DNA of 64,000 nucleotides from Desmonostoc muscorum LEGE 12446 (GTDB lineage: Bacteria > Cyanobacteriota > Cyanobacteriia > Cyanobacteriales > Nostocaceae), in assembly GCF_015207005.2 (NCBI RefSeq), contig NZ_JADEXS020000001.1, positions 6,905,001 through 6,969,000 of the forward strand, written 5' to 3'. Position 1 is the stretch's first letter; each line of letters starts with the position of its first letter. Below are positions 1 through 8,560 of this stretch, piece after piece. The position numbers and the translations under genes are program-made. A model generated the notes under the pieces. The model searched no databases and was not told the origin of the DNA. It saw nothing but the letters and a program-made list of their open reading frames with translations.

Positions 1-606
1 CTCGAACATCGCATCAAGGCCACACCTGACCGCCCTGCCATTCAGGTGATCAAACAATACAGTAACTTACCTGTAGTGGAATGTTATGCAGGACAACTCA
101 ATCAGGTATTTATGAATATTTTGGCAAATGCGATCGATGCGATTGAAGAGTCATTTGTCATTGGTCATTGGTCATTGGTATCAAACGAATCGCAAATGAC
201 AAATGGCCAAGCGCAAAGTCCGAATGGAGGAAAGCTCCGCTCAGACAGCACTTTCTCTAAGCCCAAAGATCCGTCCAACGCAGTGGCTCAACTTACTAAG
301 AGAGGACAAATGACAAATGACCAAGAACAAATGACTTCTCCTCAGATTCGCATTCATACTGAACTCACTAGCGAAAAACAAGTAGTTATTCGCATTGCTG
401 ACAATGGATTAGGAATATCGAAGGAAGTAAAGCAGCGACTTTTTGACCCGTTCTTTAGTACTAAGCCCATTGGTAAAGGTACTGGCATGGGTTTATCTAT
501 TAGTTACCAAATTATTTCACAAAAGCATGGTGGCAGCTTGGAATGTATTTCCCAGCGAGGAAGTGGGGCTGAATTTGTGATTACTATTCCTCTTAATCAA
601 AAATAA
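1..606 (+). CDS. Sensor histidine kinase, C-terminal ATPase part (5' end outside window)
   Basis: The reading frame is open from the first base, so this is the 3' end of a longer gene; the GTG at 46 is internal. The product carries a HATPase_c domain: N-box FMNILANAIDAIE, G1 box DNGLGIS, F box FDPFFSTKPIGKGTG and G2 box GMGLSISYQII, then the usual C-terminal strand. This is the ATP-binding half of a two-component kinase that would phosphorylate a His residue lying upstream. About 60 residues between the N-box and the G1 box are low-complexity and are encoded by intergenic-type repeats (bases 152-334), so the loop is abnormally long but in frame. The sensor domain and partner are not visible. 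The family assignment is secure; specificity is unknown. Confidence 0.9.
   Translation, partial: LEHRIKATPDRPAIQVIKQYSNLPVVECYAGQLNQVFMNILANAIDAIEESFVIGHWSLVSNESQMTNGQAQSPNGGKLRSDSTFSKPKDPSNAVAQLTKRGQMTNDQEQMTSPQIRIHTELTSEKQVVIRIADNGLGISKEVKQRLFDPFFSTKPIGKGTGMGLSISYQIISQKHGGSLECISQRGSGAEFVITIPLNQK
152..334. repeat. Inverted short-repeat module inserted in frame in a kinase gene
   Basis: Tandem TCATTGG-type units at about 152-172 are matched by complementary CAAATGA/ACCAAG units at about 306-334. The two arms enclose about 130 bases that read as low-complexity protein. The same array type occurs between genes at 41064-41122. The module keeps the kinase frame open between the N-box and the G1 box. 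It is probably a repeat insertion tolerated in a surface loop. Confidence 0.7.
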
Positions 607-968
607 ATTATTATTTTTATGCTACAAACAGATTTAATTTTTAGATTCGAGATTGGCGCAGTCAAAATTAAAATTTTTGGCTCTAGTTTTTCAAATTTAG
701 TGCTGAATACTTTAATTTATGTAAGTTATTAACTATAAATAAATTTAAATGCTAACTATTGTCATTATTTAACATTGTGAAATTTAAAAATAATTGTGAT
801 TTTAAATACTGATTATTTAAAATTTTTTTGGGATATTTTTACTGGTAGATAGCATGAACTTATCAAGAATGAATTTGATTTTTTATTTTTTGATCATTCA
901 AAAATTCTACTAACGGTATATAATAGCAAAATCAGAACAACATTTACACAAATCAGCGTGAAATAATT
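607..968. other. AT-rich intergenic region
   Basis: About 360 bases, very AT-rich, with no convincing ORF, hairpin or repeat array. It probably holds the 3' UTR of the kinase and the promoter of the STAS gene at 969. No specific promoter motif could be assigned. Confidence 0.5.
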
Positions 969-1295
969 ATGAGAGAAGAAGTCAAAATTATTAAACTCAG
1001 TGGTAATCTGAACGCCACAACTTCACAAGAATTTCGACAAAGTATTACTAAAATTCTCGAAGTTGGTGTGAAAATTGTCTTACTTGATTTTCAGGATGTA
1101 ACTTTTATGGATAGTTCAGGTTTGGGAGCTTTGGTGTTAGCTTTCAAAACCTTGAGAGCAGCGGATATTAAGCTTGTTATCTGTTCAATTAATGAGCAGG
1201 TCAGGATATTATTTGAACTGACTAATATGGATAAAATATTTGAAATATTTCCTAACCAAGAAGCATTTAATCAGGTTTTATTGTCCAAAACTTAA
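969..1295 (+). CDS. STAS-domain anti-sigma factor antagonist
   Basis: A 108-residue single-domain STAS protein of the SpoIIAA/RsbV type. The diagnostic loop FMDSSGLGAL at residues 46-55 contains the serine that anti-sigma kinases phosphorylate in this family. In its unphosphorylated form such a protein binds an RsbW-like kinase and frees its target. The stop abuts the stop of the convergent RsbU-type phosphatase gene (1296-2432), which would be a natural partner because PP2C phosphatases of that type dephosphorylate STAS antagonists. Pairing by function is inference; the fold assignment is firm. Confidence 0.9.
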   Translation: MREEVKIIKLSGNLNATTSQEFRQSITKILEVGVKIVLLDFQDVTFMDSSGLGALVLAFKTLRAADIKLVICSINEQVRILFELTNMDKIFEIFPNQEAFNQVLLSKT

Positions 1296-2432
1296 TTAAT
1301 CAAATTTAATTTGCAAGATAGATAAATCATCATCAAAACTATCTTTGGAGTTGAGAGCGATTAAATAACTCAGTACCCGATCGAGTTGGCTATCAACAGA
1401 ATTTTGTAAGCTAAGTAGTAGCTGAATAAAAGCATCTAAACTCCAAAGTGTGCCATCTGATTTAGTGATTTCATAAGCACCATCACTAAAAATGTAAAGG
1501 GTACTGAATTTTCCAATATTGCAAAATCCATCAATATATTTTGCTTCTGGAAACATCCCAACTGGCATTCCTGGGGTTTTCAAGAATTTAACTTCGGCTT
1601 TTCTAGGAGATGTGCCGGTGATTAAAATTGCAGGTGGATGACCTGCACTAGCATAAATTAACTGGCGATTGATTCGGTTGTAAACGCCGTACCAAATTGT
1701 AAAGTACTTGTCGTTTTGATAATTCATCTGAAAGGTATCATTCAAAGCTTTTAAGACATCACTAGGTTGATAGTAATTCAGACTTTTGAGGGCACGAGAA
1801 CGAAGCAAATTCATCACTGAAACAGAGGGAAGAGTGGCTTTGAGTCCGTGTCCAGCAGTATCCAACAAGTAAATTGCCAAATAATCGGCATCAAGCCAGT
1901 AATAATCGAAACAGTCACCGCCGAGTTGTCGTGAGGGAATGAATCGAAAATTTATGTTGAAGGGTTCAGTCATGGGAAAAGGCAGGAGCGATCGCACATA
2001 TTCTGCGGCTTCTGACATTTCTGATTCTAAAAGCAACTTTTGAGTCTGCAAATCTCTACTTAATTGATGCAGGCGTAATCCTGCTCTTACTCGTGCTTGT
2101 AATTCATTATGCTCAATCGGTTTGGAGATAAAATCATCAGCGCCAGCATCTAGCCCCTTAACACAATCGGCAACGGAATCTAAGGATGTTAATAAAATAA
2201 AAAATGTGGTGGAAAATTTTGGGTCTGTTTTTATGCGGTGGCAGACTTCCAGACCATTCAACCCCGGCATAATCCAATCACAAATAATTAGTGCTGGACG
2301 ACAAGCGAGTGCCTTTTCTATTCCCTCCTCGCCGCTACTGGCAGCAATTACCTCATAACCCTGTTTTTCCAACATCCTTTTCAGGAGTATTTTGATTGAA
2401 TGGTCGTCATCAATTATTAGTATTTGATACAT
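1296..2432 (-). CDS. Response regulator fused to PP2C-type (RsbU/SpoIIE) phosphatase
   Basis: 378 residues. Residues 1-120 form a receiver domain with acidic residues IIDDD, phospho-acceptor Asp52 (ICDWIMPG), LLTS and Lys104 (SKP). A short coiled linker leads to a SpoIIE/RsbU phosphatase domain with metal-binding motifs GGDCFDYY, DTAGHGLKA, FSDGAYEI and DDLSILQ. Phosphorylation of the receiver by a sensor kinase probably switches a phosphatase acting on a phosphorylated STAS protein. The STAS gene at 969-1295 is convergent and touches this gene stop to stop, so they share a locus but not an operon. Full length, nothing missing. Confidence 0.92.
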   Translation of the reverse strand: MYQILIIDDDHSIKILLKRMLEKQGYEVIAASSGEEGIEKALACRPALIICDWIMPGLNGLEVCHRIKTDPKFSTTFFILLTSLDSVADCVKGLDAGADDFISKPIEHNELQARVRAGLRLHQLSRDLQTQKLLLESEMSEAAEYVRSLLPFPMTEPFNINFRFIPSRQLGGDCFDYYWLDADYLAIYLLDTAGHGLKATLPSVSVMNLLRSRALKSLNYYQPSDVLKALNDTFQMNYQNDKYFTIWYGVYNRINRQLIYASAGHPPAILITGTSPRKAEVKFLKTPGMPVGMFPEAKYIDGFCNIGKFSTLYIFSDGAYEITKSDGTLWSLDAFIQLLLSLQNSVDSQLDRVLSYLIALNSKDSFDDDLSILQIKFD

Positions 2433-2533
2433 AGAACGTTGCAGGAACCACTAATTAATAATTTGCTGTAAACATAGAAAAATAAAATATGATATGGACT
2501 ACTCCCTTGCCGCTAAAAAAATACTTAATTTTT

Positions 2534-2674
2534 TTAAATTAACTGCAAAAAAGAGGCAGTACGGCCTTTTTTATCTTTCAAATGAACGACTGCTGTCGTA
2601 AACAACGCAAAGTAAGAGATAGGTAATATGACGATCGCAATTAAGTAATATGCTAGTAGTATTACTGTATTCAT
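2534..2674 (-). CDS. Small single-span membrane protein (46 aa)
   Basis: I chose the ATG at 2674 because it opens directly onto one hydrophobic helix (ILLAYYLIAIVILPISYFAL) followed by a basic tail with KDKKGR. A longer reading from 2818 would run into the DUF1350 gene and looks unlike protein. No family is recognised. It follows the DUF1350 gene (2734-3522) on the same strand and might be cotranscribed. Its reality rests only on the good membrane segment and in-frame start. Confidence 0.45.
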   Translation of the reverse strand: MNTVILLAYYLIAIVILPISYFALFTTAVVHLKDKKGRTASFLQLI

Positions 2675-2733
2675 AGTACTAACATATTTTTCTTTTTCCG
2701 TCGAATTTATGACTTTTTGACAGTCATAAAACA

Positions 2734-3522
2734 TTATGGAGCTGCAAGCGGATTTAGCCACAAGAGAATGGCGCTTTTTAGCTGATTCAAGTCGCGGTAT
2801 GCTTCTTGCTTGAACCATTGTCCTAAGGCATCAAAGGGAGTGAAAGATGTTCCAGTTTGCCATTTGATGTCTTGACCTAGAGGTGTTGTGTGAGTTCCTG
2901 TTAACGTTTGTGCTGTCACCATCTCACCAAAGCGTTGTTCCAAGATTTTGGTTAAAGCTGCCGATTGGTCAATGGTGTCATTGCTAAATTTTATTAATAA
3001 ATTGCGCCGAATATTGTATCGTTCTAGGACAAGTCTGTTGGTTTCCAATGGTGAGGGAGTAAACTCGATTTTCAAAGTTGAATTGAATTGTTCTACTAGG
3101 GGAATAGCTTCTTTAGCGGCGTAGTTGTTGAAGGATATTAAAATATTACCTGCGCGTTCTACTTGAAAAAGGCTACCAATTAATAAATGAAGTTTACAGC
3201 CCATACTGTGTCCAACGCCATAAATGGGGAAATAAAGCTTGCGTAATACCCCAGAGTCATGTAAGCGTTCGAGGGTGCGGTCAAAGTTGAGCAGCACGGA
3301 TTTGGCGATCGCAGTATGATCCAAAGTATTTACGAAAGGTGTAGCAATTACAACGTAACCTTTACTTGCCATTTGTTCAAGTAGCCAGCCATAAGTCAGG
3401 TGGGGTGCAGTGGCAACGAAAGCACCTCCCAAGAAATGGATGATACCTATGGGATTTCGGGGAATGACTACCCAGTTACCTCTAATTTCTTTCCAGTCCA
3501 TGTGGATAAGCGATCGCTTCAT
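2734..3522 (-). CDS. DUF1350 family protein (alpha/beta-hydrolase-like)
   Basis: 262 residues matching the DUF1350 family, common in cyanobacteria and plastids. The early strand-loop IIHFLGGAFVATAPH resembles an oxyanion-hole region, and GVGHSMGCKLHLLIG resembles a nucleophile elbow (G-x-S-x-G-like GHSMG). A catalytic Asp/His pair is not obvious, so enzymatic activity is uncertain. An alternative start lies at the Met eight codons in (MDWKEIRG); the bases between the two starts contain a HIP1 octamer. No substrate is known to me. An inverted repeat module (3594-3724) lies just upstream. Confidence 0.8.
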   Translation of the reverse strand: MKRSLIHMDWKEIRGNWVVIPRNPIGIIHFLGGAFVATAPHLTYGWLLEQMASKGYVVIATPFVNTLDHTAIAKSVLLNFDRTLERLHDSGVLRKLYFPIYGVGHSMGCKLHLLIGSLFQVERAGNILISFNNYAAKEAIPLVEQFNSTLKIEFTPSPLETNRLVLERYNIRRNLLIKFSNDTIDQSAALTKILEQRFGEMVTAQTLTGTHTTPLGQDIKWQTGTSFTPFDALGQWFKQEAYRDLNQLKSAILLWLNPLAAP

Positions 3523-3593
3523 GAATAATATTTATGTTAGACCGGGGATCGCAGTCCTGGGAAGGATTATAGAAAAGATCATGGTGAAGAGAG

Positions 3594-3724
3594 CAGGGGA
3601 GGCAGGGGAGGCAGGGGGAGCAGGGGGAGTGAAGAGAAAATTTTAGTATTTTTTACGACTGTTATACCCATAAATACACTTGTTTCTTTCTCTCCCCCTG
3701 CCTCCCCTGCTCCCCCTGCTCCCC
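3594..3724. repeat. Inverted pair of GCAGGGG-type tandem arrays
   Basis: A purine-rich array of GCAGGGGAG/GCAGGGGGA units at about 3594-3630 is followed by its complement (CTCCCCCTGCCTCCCC-type) at about 3690-3724. The arms could form a stem around a loop of about 60 bases. It separates two genes transcribed leftward. Confidence 0.7.
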
Positions 3725-3734
3725 ATTCTTCTTT

Positions 3735-4583
3735 TTAAGGCTGACTCTGTAATTTTTTCATTTCATGTTGTACATCTAATGCAATTTGTAATGCTTCGTT
3801 GAGTAACCTTCCATGCTCAGTAGCCTGTTCGTGTACTTGCATGGCTGTTAAAGTTGCTAAATTGTTGATGAATAGTTCTGTATTACTAAGAATAAAGTTT
3901 TTATTCTCCCTCAAAATCCTTTCTGTCTTCAAAGCGCGAACTAAATCAGCTTTTGTGAGTTTAAGCGCTGCGATCACACTCTCCCTTTCTTTGATAACCA
4001 CTTCTGGGTTACCAGCTTCTTCTATTTGGTCATTAATATCTATTGCTTTAATAATAGCATTATATCTACTAACATCATTTAAGAGGATTTGTAGAGAATT
4101 ATTCATGTTTAGTTTGACAAATTTGTTTCTCCTTTTCCATAGCATATACAGTATAATTTGCGTCAACCCACCAACCCAAAGCCCTAAGATAATTAAGAAT
4201 ATCCAGGATGGTATTGTTATCCATGAAACAAATATTTTCAGGATTAAGTCAAATAAAATATAACTAAAAACGAACGTAGAAAATCCAATAAATATTACAG
4301 TTGCTCCTTCGGAACCTTTGAGTTTTTGTATATATATTTTTCCGAAGTTTAACAAGATATTTGTAATAATTAACAACTCCTCATTGACAGGTAAATTAGT
4401 CAGCTTTTGTAGTTCATTATGACTAATTTCCAAGCCCTGTAAATCATCCCGCACAACTTTAAAATCCTTGCAAGAATAGTTATTTACAGCAATTTTCAGG
4501 TATTTGACCACGATTGAGAGAGGTAATGGGGAGTGGTGTAGTTCAATTCCTTGAAAAGCGCTGTAATCTACTATAGCAATCAA
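3735..4583 (-). CDS. Hypothetical protein with two central membrane helices
   Basis: I do not recognise this family. The 282-residue reading has a soluble N-terminal part, two hydrophobic segments around residues 93-145 (VIFIGFSTFVFSYILF and IPSWIFLIILGLWVGG), then a largely helical, charged C-terminal half that may be coiled coil. The only start in this reading is TTG at 4583. The frame stays open upstream without an ATG, so the true start is uncertain and the 5' end may be eroded. Base composition is more AT-rich than in neighbouring enzyme genes. Confidence 0.6.
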   Translation of the reverse strand: MIAIVDYSAFQGIELHHSPLPLSIVVKYLKIAVNNYSCKDFKVVRDDLQGLEISHNELQKLTNLPVNEELLIITNILLNFGKIYIQKLKGSEGATVIFIGFSTFVFSYILFDLILKIFVSWITIPSWIFLIILGLWVGGLTQIILYMLWKRRNKFVKLNMNNSLQILLNDVSRYNAIIKAIDINDQIEEAGNPEVVIKERESVIAALKLTKADLVRALKTERILRENKNFILSNTELFINNLATLTAMQVHEQATEHGRLLNEALQIALDVQHEMKKLQSQP

Positions 4584-4735
4584 ATTTATGAAATTGCTAA
4601 GGAAGTGGGTATTTTGTCCAAACTTTTTAAGTAAATTAATACTTATATGTAAGTAACATTTTTTTGTACAATATGATACTATTTAGACGGGATAAGTAAT
4701 AAATTAATTGTGCTTTAACTGACATTTGGAGAAGA

Positions 4736-6613
4736 TTATTTTTGTTTTAAAACGCCACGTTGAGAATTTAAAAATGGCGGAATGGGACAGTCTAATGTCA
4801 TAGCGATCGCTCTTAATAAATCTGCTTCTTTTGGAGTAACTTTGTTATCTAAGAGTACCGTATGGGCACAGGCATCAATAATAGCTTGCTTGAGTTTGGG
4901 ACTAGCAAGCTGAAGGCGTTCGATACTTTTCTTAATATCAGAAAAATTACAAGGAACTGGTGTATCTGGTTTTTCTTGTTCTCCGGCTTTGGGAAGTCGA
5001 AAAACTCCAGAACGAAAAGCATAGGCCATAGCATCGGGTTCGGAATGTCCGACGCGTGCGAGTGCCGATAGTATTAAGATGCTATCTGGCCAAATTTGTT
5101 CGATGGTGGTGAATTCTACCGTTGTTGAGGACGTAGGATTGATACAAGGTTGGAGACGATGCCATAGTATTAACTGCAACACAAAATCCCAAAGTGATAA
5201 ATTGCCGCTGACTTTAACTAAACCGTGGACGCATTTGCAGAGCCTTTGGCATTCTTTGGCAGAATTTTGGCGTAATGCGGGTACTGTCAAATCTACAAGT
5301 GGTAAGCGAATGCTGGGATCTAACTGCCTAATTTCGCTACTCAATTCCAGAGTTTTTTCTACTAAATCTCCGGGCTGCACTTCGCGTAACCAGGCGATTT
5401 GGCGTTCTTGTACTTCGATATTTTCTGTATCTAACGCTAGCGCAAAAGCGATCGCCATTGCACTTTCCTGCTGTCGCACAGCCAAGCGCAAAGATTCTGG
5501 TAACTGCGACAACAGCGCTTGAGCATGGGCAAAATGCTCTGGTGCGACGGTTCCCACCTGATTGACTACCTGTTCTGGCGTGGCATTGGCGCCACCTGCA
5601 AAGCCCATTGCTAGGGATTCCTGGGAACGGGTGCGATCGCGGATAGGAGGTAAGTTGCTGACGTTCACACCCCCAACGCGGCGGATACGTTCTGCTAAAG
5701 GTGGGTGGGTAGAAAGCATATCTTCCCAAAAAGAAGGGTTGAGGGCATTGCCAAAAAACATGTGACTGGCGGCTTCTGCACTCGGTGAAATCAAACGTGA
5801 ATCCATATGCTGGAGTTTTTGGAAGACTCCAGTCAGTCCATTGGGGTTGCGAGTGAACTGTACAGCGGAAGCATCGGCGAGAAATTCCCGTTGGCGAGAG
5901 ACGGCGGCTTTAATCAAGCGTCCACAAAATAAGCCGATCCCGCCAATTGCCATTAGTGCTAAACCAAACGCCCACAAAGGCAAACCCTTATCTTCGCGGG
6001 AACCAGCACGAAGGCGCCACAGCAATTCCCCAGTTAAATAAATGAATAAAATTCCGTGTAGCAGTCCCACCAAACGCAAATTCAGCCGCATATCTCCATT
6101 GAGAATGTGACTGAATTCATGGCCGATGACTCCTTGCAACTCATCTCGGTTCAGATGTTGCAAACTCCCACGGGTGACTCCAATGACGGCATCATTGGGC
6201 GTAAATCCCGCAGCAAAAGCATTTATGCTGGTTTCTCTGTCGAGGAGATAAACTTCTGGCACAGAAATACCAGAAGCGATCGCCATTTCTTCGACAATAT
6301 TTAATAGTTGTCGTCCTTGTTCGTCGGCGGTTTCTGGTAGCAGGAGTCTTCCTCCCAACTCCTGAGCAATTATGCTTCCTCCCTCACGGAGATAGGCAAT
6401 TTTGTATAAGCTTCCAAGAGCGATCGCAATTATTGTAATCCCAGCCACATAGAGAAATAATCCTGAATGCCACCAAATACGAGGAGCCATCCGAAACAGA
6501 AATAAAGTGGCAATATAAATAGCCACAATCATGACTGCGATGGATAGAGAAAACAACCCGATTAATTTTTGCGTATTTTGGCGTGCCCGATCCTGATGTT
6601 CAAAGAAATTCAT
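4736..6613 (-). CDS. M48 family zinc metalloprotease with long C-terminal extension
   Basis: An HtpX/Ste24-like membrane protease. Two N-terminal membrane helices (about 20-42 and 52-72) precede the zinc motif HEFSH at about 165-169; a further helix pair follows, and the third ligand lies in REFLADASA. Beyond the family domain (about 320 residues) there is an extra soluble region of about 300 residues containing an acidic C-terminal module (IDACAHTVLLDNKVTPKEADLL) that resembles tellurite-resistance TerB-like helical domains; that last resemblance is tentative. ATG at 6613 is preferred to the GTG at 6619. The gene follows lemA with almost no gap, a known pairing (LemA-M48) linked to envelope quality control. 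Confidence 0.9.
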   Translation of the reverse strand: MNFFEHQDRARQNTQKLIGLFSLSIAVMIVAIYIATLFLFRMAPRIWWHSGLFLYVAGITIIAIALGSLYKIAYLREGGSIIAQELGGRLLLPETADEQGRQLLNIVEEMAIASGISVPEVYLLDRETSINAFAAGFTPNDAVIGVTRGSLQHLNRDELQGVIGHEFSHILNGDMRLNLRLVGLLHGILFIYLTGELLWRLRAGSREDKGLPLWAFGLALMAIGGIGLFCGRLIKAAVSRQREFLADASAVQFTRNPNGLTGVFQKLQHMDSRLISPSAEAASHMFFGNALNPSFWEDMLSTHPPLAERIRRVGGVNVSNLPPIRDRTRSQESLAMGFAGGANATPEQVVNQVGTVAPEHFAHAQALLSQLPESLRLAVRQQESAMAIAFALALDTENIEVQERQIAWLREVQPGDLVEKTLELSSEIRQLDPSIRLPLVDLTVPALRQNSAKECQRLCKCVHGLVKVSGNLSLWDFVLQLILWHRLQPCINPTSSTTVEFTTIEQIWPDSILILSALARVGHSEPDAMAYAFRSGVFRLPKAGEQEKPDTPVPCNFSDIKKSIERLQLASPKLKQAIIDACAHTVLLDNKVTPKEADLLRAIAMTLDCPIPPFLNSQRGVLKQK

Positions 6614-6619
6614 AGACAC

Positions 6620-7216
6620 CTAAAAAGACACGCGGGGAGCATTTCTCACTTCCGGATTCGCTTCGGGGAGCAATTCTGCAACAGTAAAATTAAAAGTATT
6701 TGCTACAAGGTTGCTGGGGAAAGATTCACTTTTGGTGTTGTAAAGTGTTACAGCATCATTAAAAGCTTGACGGGCAAAAGCAATGCGGTTTTCTGTGGAA
6801 GATAATTCTTCCATCACTTGACTGATAGTGCGATCGGCTTTCAATTCTGGATAAGATTCTGAAAGTACCATGAACCGACTTAACGCACCCGTCAGCGCTG
6901 CTTCCGCATTACCCAACTGCTGCATCGCTTGGGGATCGCCAGGATTTTGGACGGCGCGACTGTTAGCATTCATTGCAGAATTTCGAGCTGCAATCACCGC
7001 TTCTAAAGTTTCCCGCTCATGTTTCATGTATCCTTTGGCAGTTTCCACCAAATTAGGAATTAAATCATAACGGCGCTGTAATTGAACATCGATTTGAGAG
7101 TAAGCATTTTTGTAGCGGTTGCGATACTTTACTAAATCGTTGTAGCCATTAATTAGAATGAGAGCAACAATGGCAACTAAAGCCACAGAAAATATGAAAA
7201 CTCCAATGGTACTCAT
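6620..7216 (-). CDS. lemA: LemA family protein
   Basis: A LemA protein: one N-terminal membrane helix (VFIFSVALVAIVALILI), then the conserved NGYNDLVKYRNRYKNA stretch, DVQLQRRYDLIPNLVE and a helical bundle. LemA proteins are membrane-anchored with a helical domain outside or across the membrane; their molecular role is unclear. ATG at 7216 is chosen over a TTG at 7225. The stop is directly followed by the M48 protease gene, so the two form a compact operon and probably act together. Length is typical for the family. Confidence 0.92.
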   Translation of the reverse strand: MSTIGVFIFSVALVAIVALILINGYNDLVKYRNRYKNAYSQIDVQLQRRYDLIPNLVETAKGYMKHERETLEAVIAARNSAMNANSRAVQNPGDPQAMQQLGNAEAALTGALSRFMVLSESYPELKADRTISQVMEELSSTENRIAFARQAFNDAVTLYNTKSESFPSNLVANTFNFTVAELLPEANPEVRNAPRVSF

Positions 7217-7390
7217 AAATTTCAATCCATAAAACTTGCAGAAGAAAATTTCAACTATTTTGATGGAATAATCGAAATAGCTGGATATGACAATGAGTTT
7301 ACTTGTAACAAGTTGGCTTCGTCGTCTGTAAAATTAATTACGCAAGTTTACTGAGCTAGATGAGTTGTAAGATTTTTCAATAACCGCAGA

Positions 7391-7418
7391 GTAGGGGCGC
7401 ACAGCTGTGCGCCCCTCC
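7391..7418. repeat. GTAGGGGC palindrome (copy 1)
   Basis: A 22-base perfect palindrome (GGGGCGCACAG and its complement) within a roughly 28-base unit, followed by the tail AACCGCTATAAAT. It belongs to a family with conserved outer arms and changing centres; other copies lie at 8830, 16509, 20893, 23871, 29341, 30512, 37620, 49227 and 55127. Confidence 0.75.
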
Positions 7419-7456
7419 ACGTAATTGCAAACCGCTATAAATCCAATGCAGATAAA

Positions 7457-7708
7457 TTACCTATAAATCTGTGTGAATAACGAATAACCGCTGACAGCAA
7501 AAATAAAAAGAATGGCGGCGGAAAAAAATACTACATCCCTAACAAGAAATAAAATCCAATCTTTCCTAAGTTCTTGTTTAAACTTGAGTTCTCGAAGTTT
7601 GCGCTCAAGTTCTACATCTTCTTGTGATTGTAAGCTTCCTATTGATAGAACCAGCGGCTTGTTACCCTTGGTGGCAATTATTTTTGATAAATCTTTTATA
7701 TCTGTCAC
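7457..7708 (-). CDS. Small membrane-anchored protein paired with an RHH-like protein
   Basis: 83 residues: a polar N-terminal half with a charged helix (EDVELERKLRELKFKQELRK) and one C-terminal hydrophobic helix (FLVRDVVFFSAAILFIFAV). No family is recognised. Only six bases separate it from the upstream gene (7715-7942) on the same strand, so the two are almost certainly cotranscribed. The arrangement (small DNA-binding-like protein plus small membrane protein) resembles type II/I toxin-antitoxin-like or regulatory pairs, but no toxin fold is recognisable and that idea is speculative. Confidence 0.6.
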   Translation of the reverse strand: MTDIKDLSKIIATKGNKPLVLSIGSLQSQEDVELERKLRELKFKQELRKDWILFLVRDVVFFSAAILFIFAVSGYSLFTQIYR

Positions 7709-7714
7709 GTTTTT

Positions 7715-7942
7715 TTAGATACCAATAACTTCAGTTTCTAGGTTTTGGTTTTCATCTACAATCCAGATATGCTTGCCTTTTTGCTTGGCTTCTACTGCAA
7801 CTTCTAGAAGTGCGATCGCCTTTAACAGCACCTCAGCATTATCTCCATGAATATGTTGCGCCAGATTGCTTATTGCCTCATAAAGTTCTGGCGATAAATC
7901 TAAATTTATTTGAATGCGTTGATTTTTTCCTTCTATAATCAT
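7715..7942 (-). CDS. Small ribbon-helix-helix-like protein
   Basis: 75 residues. The N-terminal strand RIQINLDLSPELYEAISNLA followed by two helices has the pattern of RHH/CopG DNA-binding proteins, in which the strand pairs in a dimer and contacts DNA. The C-terminal tail KGKHIWIVDENQNLETEV is a common ending in cyanobacterial proteins of this sort. It is first in a two-gene unit with the small membrane protein at 7457-7708. It may autoregulate the pair; no operator was identified. Confidence 0.6.
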   Translation of the reverse strand: MIIEGKNQRIQINLDLSPELYEAISNLAQHIHGDNAEVLLKAIALLEVAVEAKQKGKHIWIVDENQNLETEVIGI

Positions 7943-7966
7943 TTGTAAAGTATTTGCATGAAAATA

Positions 7967-8560
7967 TTACTGTCGAATGCCTTTGATAAATTCTTTTCTA
8001 GCTTCATTTATCGAAGGCATTAAAACACAATGTACTAACAAATTTATATCTAACTCTGGTAATAATTTACTTTGGGCAATTTGTTCATAGTTATCATGAC
8101 TGAGGTGATATAAAGATAACTGATTATTTTCCCAAAACCAAACTTCAGTAATTTTAAAGCGCTTGTACTTTTCTAATTTATCTATACTGCCACTAGTAAT
8201 ATTTATTTCAATTGCTAAATCAGGATTTTCTTTCTTTTCTCCTAGATAATAAGATTCATCAGGCTCAAAAGAAGTACCTTGTTCTTTTCCTCGACGGGTA
8301 GCGCTACCTACAGGGATAAAATTTATGCCTATTTCAAAAAAGTATGTTTCTAGGAATATAGCCAGAATACTTTTGATAAGCTTGTGTTGTTCACCAAGAG
8401 TCATAAATTCTATACACCCATCAAGATAAGTTATCCGCAAACCTGGCGCATCTGCCGTTAAAGCTTCAAGTTTCTCAAATTCTTCCCAAGTGTAATAGCC
8501 CGGTAACAGAAACCGCTGTTCTTCTAGGGTGGTAAATTTATCTAAAATTTGTGAAGTCAT
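7967..8560 (-). CDS. Uma2 family endonuclease (DUF820)
   Basis: 197 residues with the hallmarks of the cyanobacterial Uma2/DUF820 family: the WEEFEKLEA opening, YLDGCIEFMTLGEQHKLI, then the PD-(D/E)XK-like core PDLAIEINITSGSIDKLEKY and VWFWENNQLSLY. These proteins have a restriction-endonuclease fold and occur in dozens of copies in Nostocales genomes; their biological role is not established. Start ATG at 8560 fits the family. It lies just upstream of the RHH/membrane pair on the same strand, with a 24-base gap. Confidence 0.88.
   Translation of the reverse strand: MTSQILDKFTTLEEQRFLLPGYYTWEEFEKLEALTADAPGLRITYLDGCIEFMTLGEQHKLIKSILAIFLETYFFEIGINFIPVGSATRRGKEQGTSFEPDESYYLGEKKENPDLAIEINITSGSIDKLEKYKRFKITEVWFWENNQLSLYHLSHDNYEQIAQSKLLPELDINLLVHCVLMPSINEARKEFIKGIRQ

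Noticed and set aside
4849..6304. Several ORFs on both strands inside the M48 protease gene
   Set aside because: Out-of-frame shadows of a well-supported protease.
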